Assembly (NCBI GenBank): GCA_036571765.1
Contig: BROE01000011.1
Span: forward strand, 2,683,876-2,747,875
Direction: 5' to 3'
DNA: 64,000 nt
Origin: Plecoglossus altivelis
Taxonomy: Eukaryota > Chordata > Actinopteri > Osmeriformes > Plecoglossidae
Below are positions 10,638 through 21,870 of the stretch, piece after piece (within the stretch, counting starts at the first letter, position 1; each line of letters opens with the position of its first letter). The position numbers were made by a program, and so were the translations under genes. The notes beneath the pieces are model-generated. The model saw only the letters and a list, made by a program, of their open reading frames with translations. It did not search any database and was not told the DNA's origin.

Positions 10638-13600
10638 GGTCACTGCTAAGGACACTCTGACTCGCCCCAGATGCTAATGCTAACGGCTAACTTCCGGCTA
10701 GCGTCCGTAAAACTGTGCTCCTTCTCCCAGCTAACCTCAAGCCCTCCATAAAGAGGGAGTGCATGGCACGCTCGCTGCACTGGGTAGGTCAGCCGTCAGG
10801 GGAGTCGAACATTTGTCAGCTGTGGAAACAAGAATGTTGTGGCAAGTCAGAGGTCTTTGGGATGCGGCAGAGGGTGGAACGAGATGGAAACGATGGACGA
10901 GGTCCGAGCGAATTGGCTATCTGTGCCGCCGAGGGGCGGGACTAGCTATTAGCGTGGGTGTGAGAGGTACCAATAGTAGGATTGCTAGTCGGCTAATGCA
11001 AAGCCCTTCTCCATCTACAAAGCCATTGGTTGGCACGATAGCCGTAGCACCATAGCTCGAAAGATATTGAATGTACTTTGGCAGGTTTGAAAGAGGATTT
11101 ATGTGAGGATGTAGCATAAAACTGCACGCTCGCACTGATGTTGTGTATGCCAGAAAAGAGTATTCGGAAGGGAATTACAGAGCAAGCCCACTTAGGGCTT
11201 TGGTTCTTTCAGAACACCGGCACGACGCCACAAATCCATGATCAATTGCAGGATTTTTGCTTTAACCTCTAAATATGCCATAAGAAGATTAGCTGGGTCG
11301 CAGAAGTACAATAGAATTCCTAATCTAGACGCACATCATATAAATTGAAGGTGCTTGGTGGAACCGGTGGGATTTGAGAAGTGGTTACACTGTGGTCCAC
11401 ATCTGTGCCACCTAGCCAATCAGGGGAAACGTCAGTAACCAATGATTAGTTGTTTCCTGCTCAGAAGGCCTTAAGGGGCTTGTTGAACTTCTGGATGACT
11501 ACATTGAGATCATACAAAAGTTGGCAGCCCTTCGGTCTTTCAGCTGAACGTGGCACCTGAAAGCGGCACAGCATAAAGGAATATTAACATTTATATTAAA
11601 GCTCATCAAAGTGTCAGCGACCTAAGAGGGACCATGCAATAGTCACATTTTCCATGATTACTTAATTTTTTTTGATGTACTTCTGTTTTGTTTGTTGTAG
11701 AGGACAAGGTTGTTGTTGTTTTTTCTTCCTTGATTTTATTTTTTGGGGCAAGTTTGTCTAAGGTCGACCAGTGTTAAGTGCTAGGTTGAAGCCCCTGAGG
11801 CCAAATTGGCCCTAAAACCACATGCATACTTCTGTCGATGATTGGACAGACTTGGTAGTAGTATCATCAGATGCTACTACCATCTTGATTAAACCTGTCC
11901 TTCCCTACTCAGATCAACAAAAGTGGACAGCTTGTCAGGTTTGGGTAGGAGTTAATGCCAAATGTTCATTATCCTTTTCAACAAAGATGAATCAAAGCAG
12001 TTTTAAACTTTATAAAAGAGTAATGAGAAATATCCTTGTGCTGAGCTGAAATGCATCTACGACCTTAGAGAAATGGATGAGCCTGTGCATTATTAACACA
12101 GGCTACATTCGGTTATTCACATTATAGATTTGGATCGATCAATTGACATATGGATAATTGGAAAAAATGGGTTGACTCATTCTTCATTTGGTTAAATTTT
12201 GATAAGGGATCTTTCCAGGTTGTAGATGAAATCATGTTGGTGGATGTTATGTATAGTATTAATGGTGCCTTTTAAAAACAGACAGTCCTTTTCCTGAGCC
12301 CTGGTTTAGTGTTGGTCCATATTGCTGCTTCTTGACCTGTTGTCTCAAATGTCCTCAAAGCAAAACAGCATGGTCATGGGACTGTGGGTTAGAGGATGAA
12401 AGGGAGGCTCCGATTTGGCAGTTTAGCCTGACACCCTGCTTCACCCTTACCTAATGTGTGTAGGCGCGCAAACACACACACACACACACACACTAGGCAT
12501 AGCTGAGACACACACACACCAGACCTGTAATTGGTCCATGCTGTAACTGAGGTAGGGGTGGACAGGGCGAAAAGGACCAATCCACACTGAACTCAACGTA
12601 GCCTGTCCTGAACCCCTTTCGCTCCAGGACATGGAGCAGACGGCTAGATCGAGACTTTCTGACACTTCTCCAAGAGAACACTTTGCCAAAGCCTGACAGG
12701 ACTGTTGAGAAGCATTTGCACTGCTCCTACCCCAGTCTCATTTCACTTCTGCAGTCATCCCATGCTCACTCTATCTATGCTAGCCAAGTGAAAGGGGGGG
12801 GGGGCTAAAACGAAACTGCAGCGATACAAGAAAACCAAGCAGCCGGATTGGCTTAAGCAGGAAGAGGCTGGCGTATGGTTGGTTCTGCAGATGAATTCAG
12901 TCCATTTACTGTCCACAGTGGTGCTGCTTAATAATCAACTCTGAACTGGTTCGGTGCCACAAAGGAGGACTTTATTACCTTCCTCAGTTTCTTTTATTCA
13001 TTGTATTTTTCCGAAAGACTTGTGCCAAGTCTGATTTCGTACCTGCGAAAGAAAGGTGTCCTCTTGTTTGTTTGCTTTACAATATGTATATCTACAAACA
13101 AATAAACAGCTGAATCAAGCAGTGTGGATTTCTGGAAAAGAACGAGATTGCGATGCAGACAATAGATCTCGGAGAATGTTTTAGTGTCAGTGATATAAGC
13201 ATGCTGAAGGTTTACAGTAAAAAACTGAGTTGACTTAATGTCCGTTTCGAAAAGCATCCAAATGGTTGAAGGAATTGATTCATAGCATGCAAGTTACTGT
13301 ATGGATATTTTGTCAAGTCTACCACGGCCATTAAGGAGACATTTTACAACAAACCAAGCAATATTGTATAAATAAATATACTATATAAGTCTTGGTCACA
13401 TTCAAGATTGAAAGAAAAGAAGCCTACTATACATCATTGGTTAATCTGTCACTTAAATCCACTTGTGTTTGGGACACCGATTGGGGTCAGACCAACTTGA
13501 AGCTAGTTTTCCTATTTCAAGAATCCAGACATGATTGAAGGACCAAGGACTGATTCCAAGAAGCATTCCCATGAGGAGGTACCACTTCACGCAATTTCAC

Positions 13601-13943
13601 AAATCTGTCAGTTGAGTTTGAAGATTGATAAGGCACACACACCTCTACGCGCATCTGGATACTGCTAGTATTGGACAAGCATTCTTCAGGATAGACTCTC
13701 ACAATGTAAACAATGGGCTTTCAGTGCTGATGTTCTCGGGGGGGTGGGGTGGGGGGGGGGAATCATGCTAAAAGCTGCCTAGTTGTCTTAGGAACAGACA
13801 AGGTACGCGGCTGTCACACTGCTCTAGAGTTATGGGAACGAAAAATGATTCCTGATATTTGTGACTCAAATCCGGACATTTATATTCCTGATCTTTGGGA
13901 CTCTTGGAAAAAGCTGACATAGTCTATTGAGGCATAACATCCT
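10638..13943. other. rnf19a 3'UTR and intergenic region to spag1
   Basis: Downstream flanks of two convergent genes, rnf19a (+) and spag1 (-). No coding exon is supported. Open frames here are short and without splice context. It holds a CA microsatellite (12472-12493), a second short CA run (12507-12521), and G-runs at 12794-12805 and 13736-13761 that could form G-quadruplexes. The ends of the two 3'UTRs could not be fixed. Confidence 0.55.
12472..12493. repeat. CA dinucleotide microsatellite
   Basis: About eleven CA units, with a shorter CA run at 12507-12521. Simple repeat only. Confidence 0.9.
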
Positions 13944-16900
13944 TTATGTTTGCCCCCAAAACTGGCCGTTTTCCACTGTGGGATTGTTGGGTTGGCATGG
14001 ACAGCTCTTCTGTGAGTCCTGACGAGGACTGTTGGGTTTAGTCTTCTCAATCTCCTTCTTCTTCTGAAACCTCTTCAATTCTAATGAGAGGAAGGGATAT
14101 GAACATGGCATATTAACATATTGAACATTCACTCCAACTAAGGCCATATCAGTAAAATATATTCTCCACGATTATCTCCATGGTTACAAAGGACAGCAAG
14201 AACAAACCGCTATTATGAGTACAGTATACAAAAGTGTGTTGGCATTCTTGTACGTGTTGAGTGTCTTGCCATGCGTGTGTTATAAAAGCTCTTATACTGA
14301 CCCAGCAGTGAGTGTTACGTTGCTGCGTTTTGTATTCGGTTCACCTACCCTGGGTTTGGGTTTGTCTGTTGCATCTTCGATCAGGCTCTGTCGAAACAAG
14401 CCAGTCACAACCTCAAGCTCCTGCTCTGCTTCCTGGACATTAGGATCTATCTGCAGCACTTCCTGTAGGTCGTTAGTGGCAGCCAGATAGTCCTGTGCAT
14501 CACACACACACACACACAGATAGAGGAAGTTACAGTGCACAACTATGCACAAACACACACAAGTGAAGAGCGCTCCGGATGTAGATATACTTCGCATGCA
14601 AGCACAACACAAAAACACCTGTAAACCCTTGTGGGCCAACGCGCGTCTGTAGAAAGCCTTCTTATTGGTTGGCTCCAGCTGTAGGGCGGAGTCACAGTCC
14701 TGTCGAGCCTCTTCAAAGCGGCCCAGTCTCAGGTAGCAAATGGCTCTGTGTGAACGGATTCAAAACTGAAGCTAAAATAGCTTCAGGTCCTGCAGTGAAG
14801 TGTTCTCTGGATTAATCGGTCCCTTATCCATTACAAAATATATGCTGCACATTTGAGAGTGAGAGGTAAGGATATCTGAGGTAAATAATGTACTTGGTCT
14901 CTACACTTTTAAAACATTATGGTGTGTCATAAAAAGGTAGTTTTTCTTCTTGACGTCGAGACTGCAGTATGTCCTACAGTACCTATTGGTCAAGATGGAA
15001 CATTCACCAGGCTTGATCTGAAGGCACTCGTTGTATTTCTCCAGCGCCTCCTGGAAGTGGCCTTGCCTCACAAGGTCATTCCCAGCCTGTTTGGAGGATG
15101 TGAAACAAGCCTCTTGTTTCTTGGCTGCAGACGGGGTGAAAAGGGAATGAGAACAACATGTCAGAAATACAGTAAATCAACAGAAGGATGTATTGCGTCT
15201 GCGTGCGATTTTTTTCCACGTTTTTCTTCATTCTTTTCATCTGGCACAAACAGGAAACATTCCTGCCAGTCCTCCGGATTGTTCTTGAGTTTGATCCAAG
15301 TAAATCAAATCATGAGCGGGATCAACGGCTTCGGTGGAAAATCAGGTTCCTCTGCTTACTTTAGTGAGTCACTCGTGGACACAATGTGACATGATTAGGC
15401 TTAACCTATACAGTGTAAGATGGTATGGTTCGGTGTGAGGCATGTTATAAATGGTGTTAATATGGTGGCTCACCGCCCACGACGGCTTGGGTCTGACTCG
15501 TGCCTGGGCTGTAAGTGCCTGTCTTCCATACTCCCTCCACTGTCTCTCATACTCTCACCATCAAATGAAGCATGAAAAGGCCATGTAAAAGACTACTGTG
15601 TGATTTCTGTGCAACTGAAATGGCTTGGACATGTCTGCTCTGTCCATTCCCTGAGTTAACCATTGTGTTCTCCTCCCATTCTGCCACTCCCCCTGTCCTA
15701 AGGGTCAAAAAGGCCCCCACCTTCAACCCTGAAATAAAGCAGGTTCATTCAATGTTTACCCCTGTACCCTTTTGGGAACTGAAATGTGCAGCCATGTTGC
15801 ACAGGAATCAGAAAGACTTCATTTAGTCCAAGTTCAATTGAGCACGTAAAATCTGTCTCATTGTGGGTGTGCGTGGGTGTGCATAAAACATAGTTTCGGG
15901 TCATTCTGACCCCCTGAAGAGAACAGAGGGGTTAAGTTTGGTCTGTCTTTCAAGTGTGATAGCTGACTAGGTGAGGATGGTGAAGAAAGGACTGCCTCGT
16001 TCTTTAGACTGTTAAACTGTACATATACTGCAGGTATGTTATAACAGAGTTCAAGCAGTAATGTTGTAGTATTCAGAGATACTGTATGTTAATAAGCTGT
16101 GTCCTGTGTCATTTGCTTCTTCAGAATCTGCATTACGTGGCTCCTCTCTGCTCCGTTCTCCAGCCAGCCAATAGGAAACATGAGCAAGGATGTTCCATTA
16201 CAACGCAGCTGTTCCGCCACTATCGGGTTACACTCTGCATTATTAATTGAGCCTGAATACACTGTCGTGAAAAAGAGTGCTTACGACTCCATTCACCTGT
16301 ATCTCCGTGGCACAATCGCATTCTTATTTCATTATTTGCTCATGTGGCCGCACCGTCATCATCGCGACTGCTTGTAATGCAACATCCAACATGGAGAGAG
16401 CGTGAGCGTCTGTGTCTGGCTGTGTGCTGGAGGCGTGTTACGGTCAGGCCGCCATGCGGCAGCGTGAGCATCCAACATGGCTGACCTTCCTTCTGCGCGG
16501 CGCGGGCCTCGTTGAGCTTGGCACTGTGGGGCGTCTCCTGACGGTGCTGCTGGGCTGACAGAGGAACCAGAGGGATCTCCGGAAGCTTCTCTCTCCAGTT
16601 GGGCCCATCCTGTTCGATGAGCATCTTGGTGATCCTGGGAGAAACACACACACGCATGATCCGTTATGTATGCCCATTGTCCCTCAGAAAAACCTGACGA
16701 GGGCATCAAACCACTTTTCAATCGATCTATTAAAGGCAGAGAAATCGACCAATAACATAATGTGGTCAACTTCATGACATGCCATTCCAGTCAATGCCAA
16801 TGGCAAGGTTTTCCACATTGACCAATGAGAATCCCCGATCCATCCATTATAGTCTGCGAGCCGATTCTGATTGGCGCCCAGCTCACCTGTGAACGCTGTC

Positions 16901-18922
16901 GTGGGCAGCCTGCGTCCCTATGTCAATCTGCAGCACGGTCTTGTAATCCACGTAGGCCTGACGGTAGCGCTCCAGTGACTCATAGGCCATGGCTCTGCGC
17001 AGCAGGGCTTTCAGGGAGAAGGGTTGCAGCTCCAAAGCCCTGGGACGGGCAGGTAATTGGATCAGGGAGGAGGGCGAGAGACACGGGGGTTATGGCCAGT
17101 AGGAGGGCGAGAGAGCAGCAGAGACAGTAGCAGAGAGAGAGAGAGAGGAAGAGGGACTCTCACCCTGCTGTTGGTCACCTTATGTGCCAGGTGGCTGGAG
17201 ACTTAGCCTCACTGAGCCTGCAACATGTGAGGATGAGCGTGGCTTGAACATGTGCATGCTTGCGAGTGCCGTACGTGTTTGGAACCGGGTCTGTTTGAGG
17301 GTGTCTTTGATGACATCTGACACCCACTACCCACACACAGATGTATTGTTTCATATGTGGATGATCATATATATGTGATTAAATATGACTAACAACTAAT
17401 ATTAGTTCTTAGATGTTTTCAGCAAGACCGTATTCACTAACAACCCCCTGCCTTCTATCTATAACTACGACACCTCTAGACAAGCGTCATTTAGACTAGT
17501 CGGTACTGGGTAGATGCGATGGGTTGTCGACTCCGTCAACGTCTAGAGAGAGCTCGATATTAGAGCGGTTCCCACCAAGTGGCTGTAGCTGTGTGGCGGG
17601 GCCGTCCAGCATCTCACCTGGTGCAGTCACTGATGCAGTCCACGCTGTTGCCGTCTTTCAGATGGCAGGCAGCTCTGTTGGAGTAAAGGATGGACAGGTC
17701 CTCTGGACTGTCCACCTCTACGGACACAAGATAACACTTCTACTGTTTTCTGACGGCTGGAAATGCAGAGGATAGTTCAAGGCTAGGCTAGTTGGTCAAG
17801 TGGGGTTTAGTTATATTGTTCTTAGTGCACAAACAACGCGTTCATGCTAGCTGCCTAAGTGACCGTTGGAGTGCAGATTTTCAGACGGCGTCGTCAGTCA
17901 TTTGGAAATGGCCTTCTACTGCTCTTTCTGTTGGAAGCACACGCTGCAGCTTCAGAGTGGCTGTTCCACCATCAATCACTTCCACCCTGAGCCAACCCTG
18001 TCTGTCTTGGCTACGAGTGGAGATTTTACGATTTAAGCCATGAGAACAGTCTACCGTGTAAAAGCTTTGAAACTCATTAGTGAATATGTTTTAGGGTAAA
18101 GGATTGGAGAATGTTGGTGCAAAATATGGCCTCTCATAATGTTTCTTTGCTACATCACACCGTATGCTGCAGTCACTATGGAAACCAACCTAATAGTCCT
18201 AGGCCTAGAAGCCCTACAGCTGAACTTGTGTCTGATACCATTTGACTTTCTGACACTAGCCTTGACAAGAAACTGGATCTTTACAGAGGTCATATTCAGT
18301 TTCTGCCAGCGTTAACCTTCTGTCATGAATTGACTCATACAATTTCAATATCTAAATGAAGCTCGATGGCTCTAACAAGAAGCATTATGCATGCCTTAGT
18401 AGAATGGAAACTATTTCCTTCATAAATAAAAGCTTTTGGACATTAAAAGGTGCAAACCAACTATATGTCACCCAAGACAAGTATTGACTGAAGTATAACA
18501 ACATTCTAAAATGCAGTTCATAGGAAACGTCTCAGTCACGCTGATTCACCTGCGTCCGAACATCCAGAAATGGCTTGGGTGTATTTCTCCACTGCATCTC
18601 CAAACTGTCCGTTTTTGAAAAGATGGTTCCCTTCATTTTTCAGCCGTGCCAAGTGGGGTGGCAAGGCACCTGCGGGGGCGTCCAGATAGCTGGTGTCCTC
18701 AGCTACCCTCAAGGGCTTGCCTTGACTTTTCTTTTCCCCAACTGGACTCCCCGTCATCGGGTTTCCATTGGCCACGTTGGGCGTCTTCTCTGGATGTCTC
18801 TGCGCTCTGGGCTTCTCTGTGCTGCCTGCCCTACTACGTGTTCTGTTCCCTGGGATGGTCGGCTCAGCTTTACTCCCTAGTCCATCTCCTTGGCCAGGAG
18901 GCCTCTCCTGCGTGTTCCCCAT
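13944..18922 (-). CDS. spag1: TPR protein SPAG1, short form
   Basis: A tetratricopeptide co-chaperone homologue. Human SPAG1 helps preassemble axonemal dynein arms in the cytoplasm with HSP90 and RUVBL partners. Exons in transcript order: 18922-18550, 17717-17618, 17039-16887, 16634-16486, 15124-14983, 14745-14619, 14492-14345 or 14349, 14080-13944. The start exon gives MGNTQERPPG, a Ser/Pro-rich leader, then the first TPR (LKNEGNHLFKNGQFGDAVEK). LYSNRAACHLKDGN and LLRRAMAYESLERYRQAYVD complete one TPR cluster. After DGPNWREKLPEIP, a second cluster follows (AGNDLVRQGHFQEALEKYNE, ECSILTNRAICYL, KAFYRRALAHKGLQ). These equal the second and third clusters of human SPAG1. The N-terminal cluster and the C-terminal RPAP3_C-type domain are not found. 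With donor GTAG|GTGAAC the protein is 442 residues; with AGG|GTAGGT it stops at 397. MGNT could be N-myristoylated. Probably one of two fish paralogues. Confidence 0.88.
15656..15935 (-). mobile_element. TTAA-flanked piggyBac-like miniature element, copy A
   Basis: A 280 bp unit bounded by TTAACCATTGTGTTCTC and GAGAACAGAGGGGTTAA, that is, inverted ends with TTAA duplications as left by piggyBac-type transposases. No coding capacity. It lies in a spag1 intron. A second copy in opposite orientation lies at 20232-20505. Ends, TTAA and second copy are seen; the superfamily is inferred. Confidence 0.75.
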
Positions 18923-19665
18923 AGCTGCACTACTCGCTGCAGAGTGTCAAAAGCTCTCTCTCTCTCTCTCTCACTTCTTCCCTCCTCCTCCCTCATCTTC
19001 TCTAGCTGAAGCCTAATTGGCTGAAAGAATTCTGTCAGACACACCCCCGTTGGAGGTGTCAGCAGTGACATCACAAGTGGAGAGGGGGGGGTGTTGCATT
19101 GCAGTGCTGCAGAGCTCAGGAAATAGAACAGACACTGTATGTATACAGAGCAGGTTAGAGACTCTAGTGCTACATGGGAAATACAACCGAGGCATCCTTT
19201 ATTTTTCAACACTATTTCTTTCTATTATATTTTTTTATGTCGTGCTCTCTTGCACAACATGCATGTCATGTCAGCATGTCATCATTCATGTATGTACTCA
19301 CATGAAGGCCTTGAGAAATATCCAACAACACATGGCCAAATGTTTCAAACTAGGTTAACTGAATTTACACAAAAGTGTATATATAACACTATTCGCTTCT
19401 ATATTCTGCAAGGTCTATAACCAAATCACCAAAAACGAGTGTACCATCATTAGATCATTGTTAGTCTCTAACTAGATTAAATATCAATGTAATACAGTAA
19501 TCTCCAAGCCACCAGAAGTGTGATAACAGCACTGACCAACTACTGTAGGGCATGTTCTGTCACCAAGTTCTAAAGCGAAGTTGAAAGCCAAAAAAATGTA
19601 TTTTTCAATTCCTTTTTAAATGTTCTGTCCACAAGGTTTGAGAAGTCAGTAAATAAAAAAAGAAC
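18923..19665. other. spag1 promoter side and polr2k downstream flank
   Basis: Between the spag1 start codon and the polr2k 3' end, both on the minus strand. It holds a TC run at 18954-18972, close to the likely spag1 5'UTR, and AT-rich sequence. No coding exon seen. Confidence 0.5.
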
Positions 19666-19780
19666 TTTATTTGCAATCTTTTTTTGTGAAACAGACAATG
19701 GAGTTGCAGTCCTAATTTATTCACACAGTGATACACAAAAACTACATAAGAAATGGCGTTCCATATCCTGCACCTCCCCG
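19666..19780 (-). terminator. polr2k: polr2k 3'UTR with poly(A) signal
   Basis: On the minus strand an AATAAA hexamer (plus-strand TTTATT at 19666-19671) lies about 110 bases after the polr2k stop. A second A/T-rich candidate lies just beyond. The mRNA probably ends near 19640-19655. Confidence 0.6.
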
Positions 19781-20935
19781 TCACCGTGCGTCAAACACAA
19801 CCACTGAATTCAAGTTAAGGACTTCAACAAGACAAATGGCATCATAAACACTGAACGTGAATCTTAGTCCGAAATATGAAGAGACAACTGATACCCTTAC
19901 AGGAAATAACAATCATCTCAAAACTTCAAAACAAGTTAGCCTAAATTGCCTCTGATTACGCTACACCTATTTTAGCTGAGGACTGACTACAGGTATGTAA
20001 TTATCCTGGCAAAAATAAGCTTGAGTGTAGGAGGCTGTGTGACACAGAATGAAACTGAAGGCAGACAGCAAGTATTACCAACCTTGTGCAAGGATGGTAA
20101 ACGCAACATTGAGCAACACAACATGTTTGTGTCTCCACAAAACATTCCATCTGCAGCTAAAGGAAGTGATGTATTCTCCAGCCTTAATAACATCCTGCTA
20201 TGAAGCAGGATTTAGGGGTTAGTGAGGTAACTTAACCCTTGTGTTCTCTTTGGGGGCCGGAATGACCCGAATCTATGTTCAACGCACACACGCACACCCA
20301 AAATGAAACATATAGATTGTACGTGCTCACTTGAACTTAGACTTAACTTACTGATTCGTGTGCAGCATGGCTGCACATTTCAGTGTCCCAAAAGGGTACA
20401 GGATAATGTTTTTCTTAACCTGCTTTATTTCAGGGTTGAAGGTGGGGCCTTTTTGACCCTTAGGACAGGGGGAGTTGCAGAATGTGAAGAGCGTACGAAG
20501 GTTGAACCCTCACTGGAACACAACACACTGCAGAAACATTTGAAAAGGATACATCTCTTTGTTCTCTTCTTGTACATGATTCTGTATCCACACTCTCTGC
20601 AGCGGATAGGGTCCCGAGCCTTGATTTCATTCTCTGTATGGCATTCTGTTATAAGGGGGAAGAGAATGATGACAATATATCAGTCTATAGGAGTTTTCCC
20701 ATCAGAAATGTTACCCCTAGTAAGTATGTGACTGTATTGTACGTCATCTACGTTACACATTCTGGTTCCTGTTTAGCTTAAGACAGTACATGTAGCTCAA
20801 CACACATTAGTAAGTCACTTTTAGAGTAAGACTTCTGTGACCTAGACTTGACCAATCAAAACAGCAGACGTTACCTCCACATATGTATATCATGGGTTGT
20901 TGTTTTGGCGTTTGCACGTCTTTCGGCGGATCCAT
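19781..20935 (-). CDS. polr2k: RNA polymerase subunit RPABC4 (POLR2K/Rpb12), 58 residues
   Basis: The smallest zinc-ribbon subunit shared by RNA polymerases I, II and III, needed for assembly of the RPB3-side platform. Exons: 20935-20875, 20645-20553, 19803-19781; 61+93+23 = 177 bases, giving exactly 58 residues as in human. It starts MDPPKDVQTPKQQPMIYIC and continues with ECHTENEIKARD and RCRECGYRIMYKKRTKR; the zinc ligands are Cys pairs in ICGEC and RCREC. The last six residues, LVVFDAR after the split codon, sit in a 23-base terminal exon. That exon is found only by accepting a U12-type intron, described separately. A tempting nearer acceptor at about 20532 gives the wrong C-terminus. polr2k and stk3 are divergent across 935 bases. 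Confidence 0.95.
19804..20552 (-). other. polr2k: U12-type (minor spliceosome) intron of polr2k
   Basis: The donor reads T|GTATCCTTTT, the full U12 GT-AG consensus. Near the 3' end is the branch-site consensus TCCTTAAC followed by TTGAATTCAG, so the branch A sits about 11 bases before the exon. There is no long pyrimidine tract, as expected for this class. Joining these ends restores codon T|TG (Leu) and the conserved tail VVFDAR. The motifs are seen directly; recognition by U11/U12 is inferred from the known consensus. Confidence 0.88.
20232..20505 (+). mobile_element. TTAA-flanked piggyBac-like miniature element, copy B
   Basis: Starts TTAACCCTTGTGTTCTC and ends in a decayed AAGGTTGAA. It is homologous along its length to copy A (15656-15935) in reverse orientation, with shared internal blocks such as GGCCTTTTTGACCCTTAGGA and GCTTTATTTCAGGGTTGAA. 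It sits inside the U12 intron of polr2k, about 50 bases from the donor. The right end has lost its perfect TTAA. Confidence 0.72.
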
Positions 20936-21870
20936 ACTTGTCTCTAGCAGAAATAACAGGCGATCATTTACTAACGCGTGAAAATCAGTACAGTACCACA
21001 AGAGCACAAACTGCAATTGACTCACGTTAGCTAGCAGTTTTGACGTAAATAGCTAGTGTGGTGTATAACCAACAAGGCTGGGAAGATAGCATGTGATAAT
21101 AAGAGCCGAGGTTAGCTTTTATGAATGCGTATCAACACAGTATTGTTTTTACTGGTGGTTTTTCACACGTTGATAATTGTTAGCTGACAAGCTAGCTACT
21201 ATTATACACATTATAATGCATACATTCGGCTAGCCCTGTACCCCACTTCAGCTTAAAAGTTCTAATGTATTCATTCATTTAAGATTTTTAAATAAAAGAA
21301 ATGCAAAAGTATACAGAAAATCAATTAATTTCACCATAACTCACCACTGTATATATTTAATGGCTAGCTTTATACGTTTATTTTGTTGATTCATCACCAA
21401 CACACACATGAGAATGCGTAGCTCGCTAGCAGACTCTTTCACGTAGCAACAAAGTGACTTGTGATTGGTGTCTGAATCCTGCTATGCCATTGGCCCACAA
21501 ATCTCTAAGATGTTTCATACTCTATCGGCACACTTCATAAGTTAACACAGTATATACACAAAGTTTATATCTGTTTTATGTGCTTAAAATCCTTTCGTTG
21601 TTTTTTCTAGTTATTTATACAAAAAAGCTGGTTTCATGTATTGCTCCAGGTCGTTAGAGGGCGCTGCTGGTATTCCAAAATTGACGACATACAAAATTCC
21701 AATCGCGCACGCCCGCTTAGAAGAAAATCCAGCTGAGTGTTGAGTTCTTGAAAACAACGACAAGACAGGGCCGACAATGTTAATACTGTAATGATTATCT
21801 AACGGTTTGGTTGAATTAGTCATACGCCAACATTTGTGAACCCCAAACAGACCTCTTGACATTCCAAACC
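20936..21870. promoter_or_regulatory. Divergent polr2k / stk3 promoter region
   Basis: 935 bases between the two start codons, transcribed outward in both directions. It must contain both transcription starts. No TATA box or other element is distinct enough to name, and the sequence is AT-rich with several GCTAGC motifs. Confidence 0.5.

Noticed and set aside
15482..15516. A possible 35-base spag1 microexon (minus strand, acceptor CTTACAG, donor GTGAGC)
   Set aside because: It would end in phase 0, while the next exon needs phase 1. Skipping it joins exons 4 and 5 cleanly.
20505..20540. A nearer last exon for polr2k (CVVFQ then stop)
   Set aside because: Out of phase with the U12 donor and giving a C-terminus unlike the family. 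The exon at 19803-19781 gives the exact VVFDAR end.
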